A DNA stretch of 64,000 nt from Delphinapterus leucas (lineage: Eukaryota; Chordata; Mammalia; Artiodactyla; Monodontidae). Made by a program: the position numbers and the translations under genes. Location: NCBI RefSeq assembly GCF_002288925.2, contig NW_022098066.1, positions 82,123,973 through 82,187,972 of the forward strand, in the 5' to 3' direction. How positions within the stretch are numbered: position 1 is the stretch's first letter; each line of letters opens with the position of its first letter. A model generated the notes under the pieces. It was given only the letters and a program-made list of their open reading frames with translations. It made no database searches and was not told where the DNA came from. Below, in pieces: positions 34,560 to 47,189 of the stretch.

Positions 34560-36490
34560 CAGAACATTTACCAAGACAGACCATACACTGGGCCATATGA
34601 CATGCTTTAATAAATTTAAAGTAATTCAAATCATGTGAAGAATGTTCACTGATCACAATGGAATTAAACTAGAAATCAGTAACAAAACCTACCTGGAAGG
34701 AATCAGCAACAAAAGATATTTGGAAACTAAAGAACACACTTCTAAAAAATTTTGAGTCACAGAACAAATCCAGATGGAAGCCTGAAAGTATTTTGAGCTG
34801 AACGAAAAGAACATGACACATCAAAATTTGTGAAATACAGCTAAAGCAGTGTTTTGAGGGAAAATGTATAGCATTAAATGCTTATTTTAGAAGTAGTAGA
34901 ATGAAACAAAATCTAAACTTCCACCTTAAGAAACTAGAAAAAGAAGGGCAAACTAAAACCAAAGTAGGCAATGAAAAGACTAAAGAGCAGAAATCAATGA
35001 AATAGGAAACAGTAAAGCAACTGAGAAAAATCATGAAACTAAAACTGGGTTCATTTAAAAGATTATAAATAAATACATACCTACATACATAAGTACACAT
35101 ACACATAATACATAAACAGATAGACAGATTACTAAAACCAATAATGCTCTACCAAGAGCAACCAGAGGAAAAAAGAGAGAAGACATAAATAACCAATATC
35201 TGAAATAAGAGAAGGGAAATAACCCCATTTTAAAATAAACATTAAAAGTACAATAAAGGAATATCATGAAAGACTCAATGCCAACAATTCTGACAACTTA
35301 AAGTAAAACTCATCCCTTGAAAGATGCAAATCACCAAAGCTCAATGAAAAAGAAATAGATACCCTGAACACCTATTAAAGGAATTAAATTTATAATTAAA
35401 AACCTTCCCAGAAAGAAAATTCCAGGCCTAGATGTTTAGAAGAAATGATACTAATTCTACTCAAAGTCTTCCAGAAAATAGAAAGGGAACACTTCCTGAT
35501 TTGTTCTATGAGGCCAGCATCACCCTCTTACCAAAACTATACAAATACAGTATAAGAAACTTAGAGAACAATATGCCCCATGAACACAGATACAAAAATC
35601 CTTAGCAAAATTTGAGTAAATAATATCCAACAATATATGAGAGAGATAACACATCATGACCAAGTAGAATTTATCCCAGAAATTTAAGGTTAGTTCAACA
35701 TTTGAAAATCAATTAACATAATTCACTTACATTAAAAGACCTTAAAAAACAGTATTACCCCCTCAAGAGATACTGAAAAATCATCTGAAAGAAAAGTAAC
35801 CCTCATTCATTATTAAAAGGAAGAAAATTCTCAGCCAACTGAAGGTAAATTGCAAACTTCTCACCAAATTGAGGTAAACTGAGGTAAATTCCTCAATTTG
35901 ATGCTTTTCCCTTAGAATCAAGAACAAGGCAAGACCGGCTTCTCTCACCACTTCTATTCTGCATTTACTGAAGTCAGTGCAATAATGCAAGAAAAATAAA
36001 TAAAATGCGTACAGATTTAGAAATAAAAGAATACAGAAAAGAAATAAAAGGTATAGCAGTTGTATTTATTCAGAAATAACATAGTGCATTATCTCTATAA
36101 AAAAATCCTAGGAATCTAAACTAAACCAGAAGCTATACTAATCTGGAATTAATGATAAGTGAGTTTAGCAAGATTACAAAACAGAATTACTCATTAAAAC
36201 CTTTAGAACTCATATTCCCTCTCTTCAAAAAAGAGTTTTCATTATATGATTCTATTTATATAAAACTGTAAAAAAATTCACACAAATCCATAGGGACAGA
36301 GATAGATCCCTGGTTGCCTGGGACAGGAAAGTGGAGAGGAGAGTTAAGTTACAAAAGAGATGAGAATACTTTCAGGGGGGTGGACATGTTCAGGATCTTG
36401 AGTATTGGTTTCAGTTGTTGTACGGCAAAACTTATTGACTGGTACATTTAAATACTGGCAGTGTGCTGTATGCTAATTATACTTCAAGAG
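34560..36490 (+). mobile_element. Ancient LINE-1 ORF2 remnant in intron 17
   Basis: Degraded L1 reverse transcriptase seen by phrases such as accatacactgggccatatg, tggaattaaactagaaatca, aaaattccaggcctagatg and aatatatgagagagataaca. It ends with the 3' UTR near 36290-36490 (tggttgcctgggacagg). No open frame. An exon-like stretch is absent. Confidence 0.8.
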
Positions 36491-36763
36491 ATGTGCTTTT
36501 CTAAAAAAGCTTTCATAGCATTGTTCCCACTTCGTCAATGTACAAAAATCAGTAAGGCAATACTTAGAAGTGACTACCCTGCCTTAACTCCTAAAGCCAC
36601 TGGCTTCAAAATGAAGATTTTTAAAGTACAAAGACTAAAGACACGTGGTAAACTATTGGATGGCCCGTCTCGGCACTGAGAGGCGAGAGCCTCCGCCGAG
36701 TTCTGCTCTGCTCCCTATGCTCTCCTCTCCCTCGGGGGCTTAGGAGCAGGCTGGCATACTCAC

Positions 36764-36916
36764 TGGCAAGGCAGTCATCGATGTCCTCCTCACAGTCCAT
36801 ACCACTGAAGCCTGGAGGACACTCGCACATGTAGCTGCCCTGGGTGTTATGGCAGAGACCGTGGTTCATGCAGGGCTTGGAGACACACTCGTCAATGTCA
36901 ACTGTACACCGCTGAC
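36764..36916 (-). CDS. NOTCH2: NOTCH2 exon 17: EGF 23 and start of 24
   Basis: 153 bases, acceptor gtttccag, donor gtgagt, about residues 868-917. It encodes EGF 23 ([11 protein letters not shown]-glucose consensus; CMNHGLC) and the first residues of EGF 24 (DIDDCLA). The exon ends in the first base of an Asn codon completed by exon 18. Both repeats are calcium-binding type. EGF 24 opens the region that in Drosophila Notch is hit by Abruptex mutations. Confidence 0.95.
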
Positions 36917-37314
36917 CTGGAAACATAGGGGCAATGAACGGTCCAGTCTTTGGAAGTTGATTCCCACAGAAATTTATGTGGGGCCTGAGCTTCAGCTGGG
37001 GTAGGTGGGGCTACTCCAAGGATATTCCGGTTGGTCTCCTTCTTTTGGAAGTCCCTTAAGGCTTCTGTGCCCCTAGCAGTTGATGCTACAATCCCCTGTA
37101 GAACATCATGGTTTCAGACTCTGGTGGGAGTCCTCTAGCCCCAGAGACATACAAAATGGAAAGGCTTTCTAAAACATTCCAGTTAGCAGCTTCTATACAT
37201 GGCCTCCATTCTTAACAAAAAAGGGCAAGCCTCAAAAGACCAGGTCCTCCGTGTCATCAGATAACCTGACCACTTTGTTTAAGGCTCTTGGTTTCCCCAT
37301 TCCCATGTTGTTAC
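36917..37314 (-). other. NOTCH2 intron 16
   Basis: 398 bases, no feature recognised. Confidence 0.5.
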
Positions 37315-37434
37315 CTTGCCAGCCAGGAGCACACAGGCAGGTGTAACTCTCAAAATTTGGTGCCTCTTTGCAAACACCAGCATTCTCACAAGGGTTTGGG
37401 GAACAGGGAGCTAATACAGTCTGACAGTTCTTTC
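37315..37434 (-). CDS. NOTCH2: NOTCH2 exon 16: EGF repeat 22
   Basis: 120 bases, acceptor gatttacag, donor gtaaca, about residues 828-866. EGF 22 reads [15 protein letters not shown] and lacks the D-x-D-E calcium pattern, as EGF 22 of NOTCH2 normally does. CSPNPC is not a perfect O-glucose site. The acceptor lies about 750 bases downstream, in transcription order, from the 5' end of the big LINE-1, so it would be the first NOTCH2 exon for any transcript starting in the antisense direction from that element. Confidence 0.95.
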
Positions 37435-37549
37435 CTGTAAATCAAATGACAGAGTTCATTATAGAGAAAAATTCCAAGGAAACTGAAACTCCCCCCCACC
37501 CCACCAAATTCTATACTAAAGGATGATCTCTGAATTCAGGTCTAACGTA

Positions 37550-37800
37550 ATGGATAAGAGCTTTGGAATCTGAGAGACCTATGGACTTTTGTGTCTTGGC
37601 TCTGATGTGATTACTAACAGTGTGATCTCAGGCAAGTTATCTTCTCTGAGCTTCCACATAAATAAGATGGGAATTAGGATGGTATATAACTCATAGAGGC
37701 TTTTTGTGGATTAAATGATAAAATGCTTACAAAGTCCTTATTAGCATAGGGCCCAGTACCTAGAGTAAGTACTCAACAACTGTTGGGCTGCTGTCATCTT
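37550..37800 (+). repeat. MIR SINE in intron 15
   Basis: Seen: gtgtcttggctctgatgtga, cttctctgagcttccacata, ataagatgggaattaggatg. It lies between exon 16 and the large LINE-1. Confidence 0.85.
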
Positions 37801-39860
37801 CATATTATTATCACGAGGGGTTACATGGATTTGGAATCCTGCATCAATCAGGGGTGACAGTTTCTGCATCTTCATAGCTAAGATTCAGCTGCTCAGATGC
37901 TTAGCCACACAGATCTACCTTCACGTGAGCGGGGAAGAAGTAACACAGCCGCCTACTCCTCAAAACCTCTGCCGGCCTGTTCCAGAAGGCAATGGGGTTG
38001 ATGAGAAGGCCACCAGAGGTGGAAAACAGTGAAGTAATTCTGAATGCCTAGTAACATCTCTCCTTATCATCAACATCAACAACATGACATTGATAGTTGC
38101 CCATCAACATTTCCTATCTTAGTATACTGAATATAAGACTCCAGAAAAAAATTGAAAGAATGCTTTTATTAAAGGGGAGATAGGCTTTTTCCAAGACGGC
38201 AGAGGAGTAGGAGGACGTGGAGTTGCCCTCTCCCCACAAATGCACTGGGAATACATCTACAAGTGGAACAATTCTCCCAGAGCACCTGCTGAACACTAGC
38301 AGAGGACCTTGGACACCTAAAAGGACAAGAAAGATCCCCACATAACCAAGTAGCATGAAAGAAAGAAGAAGGGAAAAGGAAGAGGAGAGGAAGCAGGATG
38401 GGACCTGTACCCCCGGCAGGGAGATGAAGGTGAGGAGAGGTTGCCACATCTGGGGAAGCTTCCTCACCAGCAGGGAGATCAGCTGGGACAGAAGGGGAGA
38501 CTTGGAGACTCAGAGGAGAGCCCGGCAACTGGTCTGTGGCAGGCAGGACACAGTGAGACCTATGCAGATGGTCCGGGCCACAGCCCTGTGCAACCCAGCC
38601 TGAGACGGGTGCCTGCAGGTGCACACGGGGGCTGGGTGCCAGAACGTGGGGTTTGGAGAGCAGACCTGGGGAGGGGACTGCTGTTGGCTGTGAGGAGACA
38701 GCCTAAAGGGACGGGAGTGAGGAGCTCTGCAACCAGGAATGCTTGTGGAGGAAGCCCAGACTGCCACAGAAGTGAAGCGCCATGTGCAAAGGGCAGGGTC
38801 GCCATTGTGCAGCCTCTCTCCTCGTGAGGCGGCCCCTGCCTCCACGGGCACGAGGGCGGGCTCCGGCTGGAGGCGGTTTGTGCACCCCCTTCCATCGCTT
38901 CCTCTGCCCCCCACCCCAGCCTGGACAGCACGCTGGCCCCCGTCGCCACCTGGCCTCCTTCCAGCCTGACGAGCTCGTGTGCTCTGGCCACCTCTGGAGC
39001 AGACTCCGGTGAGAGGAACACACACAGAGGTGGGGCTGAAACCACAGCTGAGCCCCAGGGCCCGTGTGACTAAGGAAGAAGACCTTAAACCTCTCCTCAC
39101 AGCTACACGAACCCAGAGTTACACCTCCTCTGATGGCTTCCTAAATTCAGCGCCTGCGAGACATCCCAAAGGACAAGTGCTCTTGCAGCTGGGATGGGTC
39201 TGGCTTTAGCAGCTGTAGGCTTTGTGGGCACATACACAGAGGCTGGGCCAGGTCAGAATCTGAGCTGCCACCACAGTTCCCACAGCGGGTCCAGGTTCAT
39301 TACTACTGCAGTCCCGGGATCTGACTTCAGTGGATCTGCGCCAGTGGCCTGGTGAAAACAATGCCTGAGAGTCACCAGGGCCAACTGCCAGCATACCCAC
39401 AGTTACAGTGGGACCAAGAGCAGTGCCAACAACAGTGTACTTTGTGAGCCTGCACAATGGGCAAAAGGGGACACAATAGAGCACATTCACGGGTGAACAG
39501 CTCCAAAGGAGGAAAACTCAGTGACTCCTCTCCCAGTGGGAGCACTCCAATCCCACCTTCCTTGCACTGCAGATCAGAAACACAGTTAAGAAACAGATCT
39601 AGGGGCCTCTACTCCAACAACTAGGGATCAGGCCCTGCCCCTGACAGGACGGTGACAACCACAGAGCAAAAAGGAGGCCCTGCTCAATATCCAGGACCAG
39701 GCTCTGGTCACCACAACACCAATCAAACTCCCTATCAAGGGGATAATGGTACAAGCCTCTGGACCAACCTCACCCACCAGGGGGCAGACACAAGAAGCAA
39801 GAGGAACTACAATCCTGCAGCCTGTGGAAAGGAGAACATAAACACAGTAAGAGTGACAAA

Positions 39861-40780
39861 ATGAGAAGTAAAAGAAATATATTGCAGATGAAGGAGCGAG
39901 ATAGAAACCTATAAGAACAACTAAATGAAGAGGAGATAGGCAATCTACCTGAGAAAGAATTCAGAGTAATAATAGTAAAGATGATCCAAGATCTCAGAAA
40001 AAGAATGGAGGCACGGCTCAAGAAGATATAGGAAATGTTTAACAAAGATCTAGAAGAACTAAAAAACAAACAAACAGAGATGAACAATACAGTAACTGAA
40101 ATTAAAAATACACTAGAAGGAATCAATGGCAGAATAACCGAGGCAGAAGAACAGATAAGTGACCTGGAAGACAGAATGGTAGAAATCTCTGTGGTGGAAC
40201 AGAATAAAGAAAAAATAATGAAAAGAAATGCAGACAGTCTCAGAAACCTCTGGGATAACATCAAATGCACCAACATTCAAATTATAGGAGTCCCAGAAAA
40301 AAAAGAGAAAGGACCTGAGAAAATATTTGAAGAGATTACAGTCAAAAACTTCCCTAACATGGGAAAGGAAATAGTCACCCAAGTCCAGGAAGTACAGAGA
40401 GTCCCATACAGGATAAACCCAAGGAGGAACATGCCCAGACACACAATAATCAAACTAACAAAAATTAAATACAAAGAAAAAATATTAAAAGCAACAAGGG
40501 AAAAGCAAGAAATAACATACAAGGGAATCCCCCATAAGGTTATCAGCTGATTTTTCAGCAGAAGCTCTGCAGGCCAGAAGGGAGTGGCATGACATATTTT
40601 AAGTGATGAAAGGAAAAAACCTACAACCAAGAATACTCTACCCAGCAAAGCTCTCATTCAGAGTTGATGGAGAAATCAAAAGCTTTACAGAGAAGTAAAA
40701 GCTTTACAGAGAAGCAAAAGCTAAGAGAATTCAGCATCACCAAACCAGCCTTACAACAAATGCTAAAGGAACTTCTCTAG
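39861..40780 (+). pseudogene. LINE-1 ORF1 remnant (RNA-binding chaperone)
   Basis: The ATG at 39861 begins a frame with stops at 39912 and 40029, then runs open at 40035-40547. The open part contains the coiled coil (ITEAEEQISDLEDRMVEI) and RNA-recognition start (NLWDNIKCTNIQIIGVPEKK). Near 40548 a frameshift ends it, after which SADFSAEALQARREWHDIF follows in another frame. Not functional. Confidence 0.85.
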
Positions 40781-40861
40781 GCCGGAAACACAAGAGAAAA
40801 GAACAAAAGAGGAACGGAAGAAAAAAGGATCTACAAAAACAAACCCAAAACAATTAAGAAA

Positions 40862-43800
40862 ATGCCAATAGGCACACACGTATCAATACTTACCTTAAAT
40901 ATAAATGGATTAAATGTTTCAACCAAAAGACACAGACTGGCCAAATGGATACAAAAATAAGATCCATATATATGCTGCCTACAAGAGACCCACTTCAGAC
41001 CTAGGTACACATACAGCCTGAAAGTGAGGGGATGGAGAAAGATATTCCATGCAAATGGAAATCAAAAGAAGGCTGGAGTAGCAATACTCATATCAGACAA
41101 AATAGACTTTAAAATAAAGACTGTTACAAGAGACAAGGAAGGACACTACATAATGATCAAGGGATCAGTGCAAGAAAAAGATACAACAATTGTAAATATA
41201 TATGCACCCAACATAGGAGCACCTCAATATACAAGGCAAATGCTAACAATCATAAAAGAGGAAATTGACAGTTAACACAGTAATAGTGGGGGACTTTAAC
41301 ACCTCACTTACACCAATGGACAGATCATCCAGACAGAAAATTAATAAGAAAACATAAGCTTTAAATGACACATTAGACTTAGATAGACTTAACTGACGCT
41401 TATAGCACATTCCATCCGAAAGCAGCAGAATACACTTTCCTCTCAAGTGCACATGGAACATTCTCCAGGATAGATCACATCTTGGGTCACAAATCAAGCC
41501 TCGGTAAATTTAAGAAAACTGAAATCATATCAAGCATTTTTTTGACCACTACATTATGAGATTAGAAATCAATTACAGGAAAAAAACCTGTAAAAAACAC
41601 AAACACATGGAGGCTAAACAATATGTTATTAAATAACCAAGAGATCACTGAAGAAATCAAAGAGAAAATCAAAAAATACCTAGAGACCACAAAAACACGA
41701 TCATCTAAAACCTATGGGATGCAGCAAAAGCAGTTCTAAGAGGGAATTTTATAGCAATACAATCCTACCTCAGGAAACAAGAAAAGTCTCAAATAAACAA
41801 TCTAATACACCTAAAGCAACTAGAGAAAGAAGAACAAACAAAACCCAAAGTTAGTAGAAGGAAAGAAATCATATAGATCAGAGCAGAAATAAATGAAATA
41901 GAGACAAAGAAAACAATAGCAAAGATCAATGAAACTAAAAGCTCGTTCTTTGAGAAGATAAACAAAATTGATAAACCTTTAGCCAGACTCCTCTAGAAAA
42001 AGAGGGAGAGGACTTAAATCAATAAAATTGAAATGAAAAAGAAGTTACAATGAACACCACAGAAATACAAAGGATCATAAGAGACTACTACAAGCAGCTG
42101 TGTGCCAATAAAACGGACAACCTGGAAGAAGTGGACAAATTCTTAGAAAGGTACAATCTCCCAAAACTGAACCAGGAAGAAATAGAGACTATGAACAGAC
42201 CAATCACAAGTACTGAAATCGAAACTGGGATTAAAATTCTTCCAACAAATGGAAGTCCAGGACCAGATGGCTTCACAGGCAAATTCTATCAAACATTTAG
42301 AGAAGAGTTAACACCTGCCCTTCCGAAACTCTTCCAAAAAATTGCAGAGGGTGGAACACTCCCAAGCACATTCTACGAGGCCACCAACCCCCTGATACCA
42401 AACACAGGCAAAGATATCACAAAAAAAGAAAATTACAGGCCAATATCACTGATGAACATAGATGTAAAAATCCTCAACAAAATACTAGCAAACCAAATTA
42501 AAAAACACATTAAAAGGCTCATACACCATGATCAAGTGGATATATTCCAGGGATGCAAGAATTTTTCAGGATCCGCAAATCAATCAATGTGATACACCAC
42601 ATCAACAAATTGAAGAATAAAAACCATATGATCATCTCAATAGATACATAAAAAGCTTTTGACAAAATTCAACACCCATGTATGATAAAAACTCTCCAGA
42701 AAGTGGGCACACAGTGAACCCACCTCAACATAATAAAAGCTATATATGACAAGCCCACAGAAAACATCATTTCAATGGTGAAAAACTGAAAGCATTTCCT
42801 CTAAGATCAGGAACAAGAAAAGGATGTCAACTCTCACCACTATTATTCAACATGGTTTTGGAAGTCCTAGCCATGGCAATCAGAGAAGAAAAAGAAATTA
42901 AAGGAATCCAAATTGGAAAAGAAGAAGTAAAACTGTCACTGTTCGCAGATGACATGATACTATACGGAGAAAACCCTAGAAACGCTACTGAAAAACTACT
43001 AGAGCTCATCAATGGATTTGGTAAAGTTGCAGGACACAAAATTAATACACAGAAATCTCTTGCATTTTTATACGCTAACAACGAAAGATCAGAAAGAGAA
43101 ATCGAGGAAACAGTCTCATTTACCATCACATCGAAAAGAATAAAATACCTAGGAATAAACCTACCTAAGGAGGCAAAAGACCTGTACTCAGAAAACTATA
43201 AGACACTGAGGAAAGAAATTAAAGATGATACCAACAGATGGAGAGATATACCATGTTCTTGGATTGGAAGTATCAATATTGTGAAAATGACTATACTACC
43301 CAAAACAATCTACAAATTCAATGAAATACTATCAAATTACCAACAGCATTTTTCACAGAATTAGAACAAAAGTTTACAATTTGTATGGAAACACAAGAGA
43401 CCCTAAAAAGCCAAATAAATCTTGAAAAAGAAAAACAGAGCTGGAGGAATCAGGCTCTCTGACTTCAGACTATACTACAAAGCTACAGTAATCAAGACAG
43501 TATGGTACTGGCACAAAAACAGAAATATAGATCAATAGAACAGGATAGAAAGCCCAGAGACAAACCCACGCACCTATGGTCACCTAATCTATGACAAAGG
43601 CGGCAAGAATATACAACGGAGAAAAAGACAGTCTCTGCAATAAGGGGTACTGGGAAAACTGGACAGCTACATGTAAATGAGTGAAATCAGAACACTCTCT
43701 AATACCATACACAAAAATAAACTCTAAATGGGTTAAAGACCTAAGTGTAAGGCTGGATACTATAAAACTCTTAGAGGAAAACATGGGCAAAATGCTCTTT

Positions 43801-44641
43801 GACATAAATCACAGCAAGATCTTTCTCAATCAACCTCCTAGAGTAATGGAAATAAAAACAAAAATAAACGAATGGGACCTAATGAAACTTAAAAGCTTCT
43901 GCACAGCAAAAGAAACCATAAACAAGATAAAAAAAACAACCCTCAGAATGGGAGAGAATATTTGCAAATGAAGCAACTGACAAGGTATTAACCTCCAAAA
44001 TATACAAATAGCTCATGCAGCTCAATTAAAAGAAAACCAAAAACAATCCAATCAAAAAATGGGCTGAAGATCTAAATAGACATTTCTCCAAAGAAGACAT
44101 ACAGATGGCTAAAAAAGCACGTGAAAAGATGCACAACATCACTAATTATTAGAGCAATGCAAGTCAAAACTACAATGAGATGTCAGCTCACACCCGTCAG
44201 AAGGGCCATCATCAAAAACTCGACAAACAATAAATGCTAGAGGGGGTGTGGAGAAAATGGAACCCTCCTACACTGTTGGTGGGAATGTAAATTGATACAA
44301 CCACTATGGAGAACAGTATGTAGGTTCCTTAAAAAACTAAAAATAGAACTACCATATGACCCAGCAATCCCACTCCTGGGCATATATCTGGAGAACACCA
44401 TAATTCAAAAAGATACATGCACCCTAATGTTCACTGCAGCACTATTTACAATAGCCAGGACATGGAAGCAACCTAAATGTCCATCAACAGAGGAATGGAT
44501 GAAGAAGATGTGGTACATACATACAATGGAATACTACTCAGCCATAAAAAGAATGAAATAATGCCATTTGCAGCAACATGGATGGACCTAGAGATTGTCA
44601 TACTGAGTGAGGTAAGTCAGGCAAAGACAAATATCATATGA
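40862..44641 (+). pseudogene. LINE-1 ORF2 remnant (endonuclease/reverse transcriptase)
   Basis: The ATG at 40862 opens VSILTLNINGLNVSTKR (endonuclease start) but meets a stop at 40958. Pieces include AGVAILISDKIDF (about 41080), [15 protein letters not shown] (about 42258) and the reverse-transcriptase core LFADDMILY (FADD about 42942-42953). The C-terminal piece is [13 protein letters not shown]. Several stops and frameshifts separate them. Enzymatically dead as it stands. Confidence 0.88.
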
Positions 44642-45027
44642 TATCACTTATCTGTGGAATCTAAAAAAAGGGGCCAAATGAACTTATTTACAAAACAGAA
44701 ATAGAGCCACAGATGTAGAAAACAAACTTATGGTTACCAGGGTGTAAGTCGGGGGGATAAATTGGAAGATTGGGATTGACATATACACACTAATATATAC
44801 AAAATAGATAACTAATAAGGACCTACCGTATAGCACAGGGAACTCTACTCAATACTCTGTAATGGCCTATATGGGAAAAGAATCTAAAAAAGAGTGGATA
44901 TACGTATATGTATAACTGATTTACTTTGCTGTACACCTGAAACTAACACAACATTGTAAATCGACTATACGCCAATAAACTTTTTTAAAAAAGGGAGATA
45001 AAGTTGTTTTTAAAGTCAAGTTACAAC

Positions 45028-45365
45028 ACATACCTGTCAGAATGACTATCGTCAAAAAGCCTACAAATAAAAAATGTTGGTGAAGATGTGGGGAAAAGGA
45101 AACCCTTGTACACTGTTGGCGGTAAGGTAAATTGGTACAGCCACTATTGAAAACCGTATGGAGGTTCCTCAAAAAACTAAAAACAGAACTACCATATGAT
45201 CCAGCAATTGCACTCCTGGGTATATATCTGAAGAAAATAAATACACTAATTCAAAAAGATACATGCACCTCAATGTTCAAAGCAGCCTTATTTATAATAG
45301 CCAAGATATGGAAGCAACCTAGGTATCCATCAATAGATGAATGGATAAAGAAGATGTGATATGTG

Positions 45366-45398
<33 letters not shown>

Positions 45399-45839
45399 GG
45401 AATATTACTCAGCCATAAAAAAGAATTAAATTCTACCATTTGCAACAACATGGATGGATTTAGAAGATATTACGCTTAGTGAAATGAGTCAGACAGAGAA
45501 AGACAAATACTGTATGTTATCACTTATATGTGGAATCTAAAAAACAAGACAAACAAATGAATATAACAAAATCGAAACAGACTCACAGATATAGAGAACA
45601 AACTAATGGTTACTAGTGGGGAGAGGGAAGGGGAGTAGGGCAAGATAGGGATAGGGGATTAAGAGATACATACTACTACGTATAAAATAGATAAGCTACA
45701 TATATATAAGGTACAGCACAAGGAATATAGCCATTACTTTGCAGTAACTTTAAATGGAGTATAATCTTTAAATATACTGAATCACTATAGTGTACACCTG
45801 AAATGAATATAATGTAAATCAATTATACTTCAACAAAAT
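45028..45839 (+). mobile_element. Second 5'-truncated LINE-1 beside the large one
   Basis: ORF2 C-terminus and 3' UTR, flanked by 16-base duplications with one mismatch (aaagtcaagttacaac at 45012-45027, aaagtcaaattacaac at 45840-45855). It holds a (CA)n tract of about 14 units at 45369-45396. Only 11 bases separate its left duplication from that of the large L1. Confidence 0.9.
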
Positions 45840-45855
45840 AAAGTCAAATTACAAC

Positions 45856-46388
45856 TAACTCAATTTAAAATTTTATCCTAAAATTTTGTATTCAGAAAGA
45901 AAACAATATTACCACAAATTTTCATCAATATCCCTAACAAGTTTTTAATGTGTCTGGTCAGAATAATGGCTCACAAGGAAAGGCAACGTTTCCTAGTTCC
46001 CTTCATGCTGGCCAAATTCAACGACACTTAAAACACTTAGTGACACTCAGCACTGAAATTTTAATCTGCATAGATTTCCAGTCTCATATAATTTCTCAAA
46101 ATTCACAAGCAGTAAATTCTTTTAATAAGATCCTAATATGCAGAAAAACCAACAGCCAGCATTTAGTCAAATATTCTTATAGTATCTGAATAGCAAGAAG
46201 ACAAATATTTTCAAGATGACCTGTGCACCTTAGTCATATTCAGGTAAGTCTCTAATGCACCTGAGCATAGTGACACCTGCTTATATCTCCCTACAGCCAT
46301 CAATTCTCAGTCTTTATGGTTGTAAGTGAGATCATCTGCTCAGTACCAACAAATGTGATCAGCACTATCACTGTGAAATGGCGTTATT
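45856..46388 (-). other. NOTCH2 intron 15, between L1 and SINE
   Basis: No feature recognised. Confidence 0.5.
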
Positions 46389-46404
46389 TAGACTGTCTGT
46401 CTGT

Positions 46405-46622
46405 GGGCTTCCCTGGTGGCACAGCGGTTGAGAGTCCGCCTGCTGATGCAGGGGACACGGGTTCGTGCCCCGGTCCGGGAAGATCCCACATACCGTGGAG
46501 CAGCTGGGCCCGTGAGCCATGGCCGCTGAGCCTGCGTGTCCGGAGCCTGTGCTCCGCAACGGGAGAGGCCACAACACTGAGAGGCCCGCGTACCGCAAAA
46601 AAAAAAAAAAAAAAAAAAAAAA
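46405..46622 (+). mobile_element. Young CHR-2 SINE in intron 15
   Basis: Starts ggcttccctggtggcacagc and ends in about 26 A. The 15-base duplication tagactgtctgtctg (46389-46403 and 46623-46637) is perfect. The core is close to the modern cetacean consensus. Together these suggest a late insertion. Confidence 0.95.
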
Positions 46623-46637
46623 TAGACTGTCTGTCTG

Positions 46638-47189
46638 GGGATAGCTAGGGATCTCCGATAACTGATTTTATCAGTCAGGCTGGCTAAATGCACTTTCCCT
46701 GCATGAATGTTTCTTCTAAAGAGGTGGCAAAGATAACAATGTAGTATCAAGTCTTTCAGGTAACAGAGGCATGCTTCTGGCCACTCTGCCACTCCAAACA
46801 GCCTAGAGTCACTAGCAACAGCTATAATGAACAGCCTAAGACTCCAGGGGAGTAAGAACTCAGCCATGCTCCTGCCTGCATGCTAGGCACTGGAGAAACA
46901 TGCAAAGTCATTGTTCATGTTTCTGTTTTGTTCCCCACAGATGAAGAAAATGGCTGACGAAGAGGTAAACGAGCCACACAAATACAACCAATCACAAGAT
47001 GGCAGTAATGAGGCAGGAGACTACAAAGAAACGTCCAAGCACACTCCTATAATACCACCCGAAACAAAGAACACCTGATGTGCAATGAACTCACACCCAT
47101 GTCTTGCGTGTGTGTGATCGCCATCCCAGGGGTAGTACCTCTCTGAATAAGATGCAGTGGCAATGAACGTGAGGAGAAGAATGACAAGA
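46638..47189 (-). other. NOTCH2 intron 15, part upstream of the MIR
   Basis: No feature recognised. Confidence 0.5.

Larger units (their letters stand above)
38183..44988 (+). mobile_element. Near full-length, inactive LINE-1 in intron 15
   Basis: About 6.8 kb, from ggctttttccaagacggcag to gccaataaacttttttaaaa. Target duplications aaaggggagata (38171-38182) and aaaagggagata (44989-45000) agree in 11 of 12 bases. A GC-rich 5' UTR of about 1.7 kb is present (38183-39860), then ORF1 and ORF2 remains. Both carry stops and frameshifts, so it cannot move by itself. It is antisense to NOTCH2, and its 5' end faces exon 16. Confidence 0.95.

Noticed and set aside
38355..39209. Several overlapping open frames of 70-130 codons on the plus strand
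   Set aside because: They lie in the GC-rich 5' UTR of the L1 element and carry no known domain.
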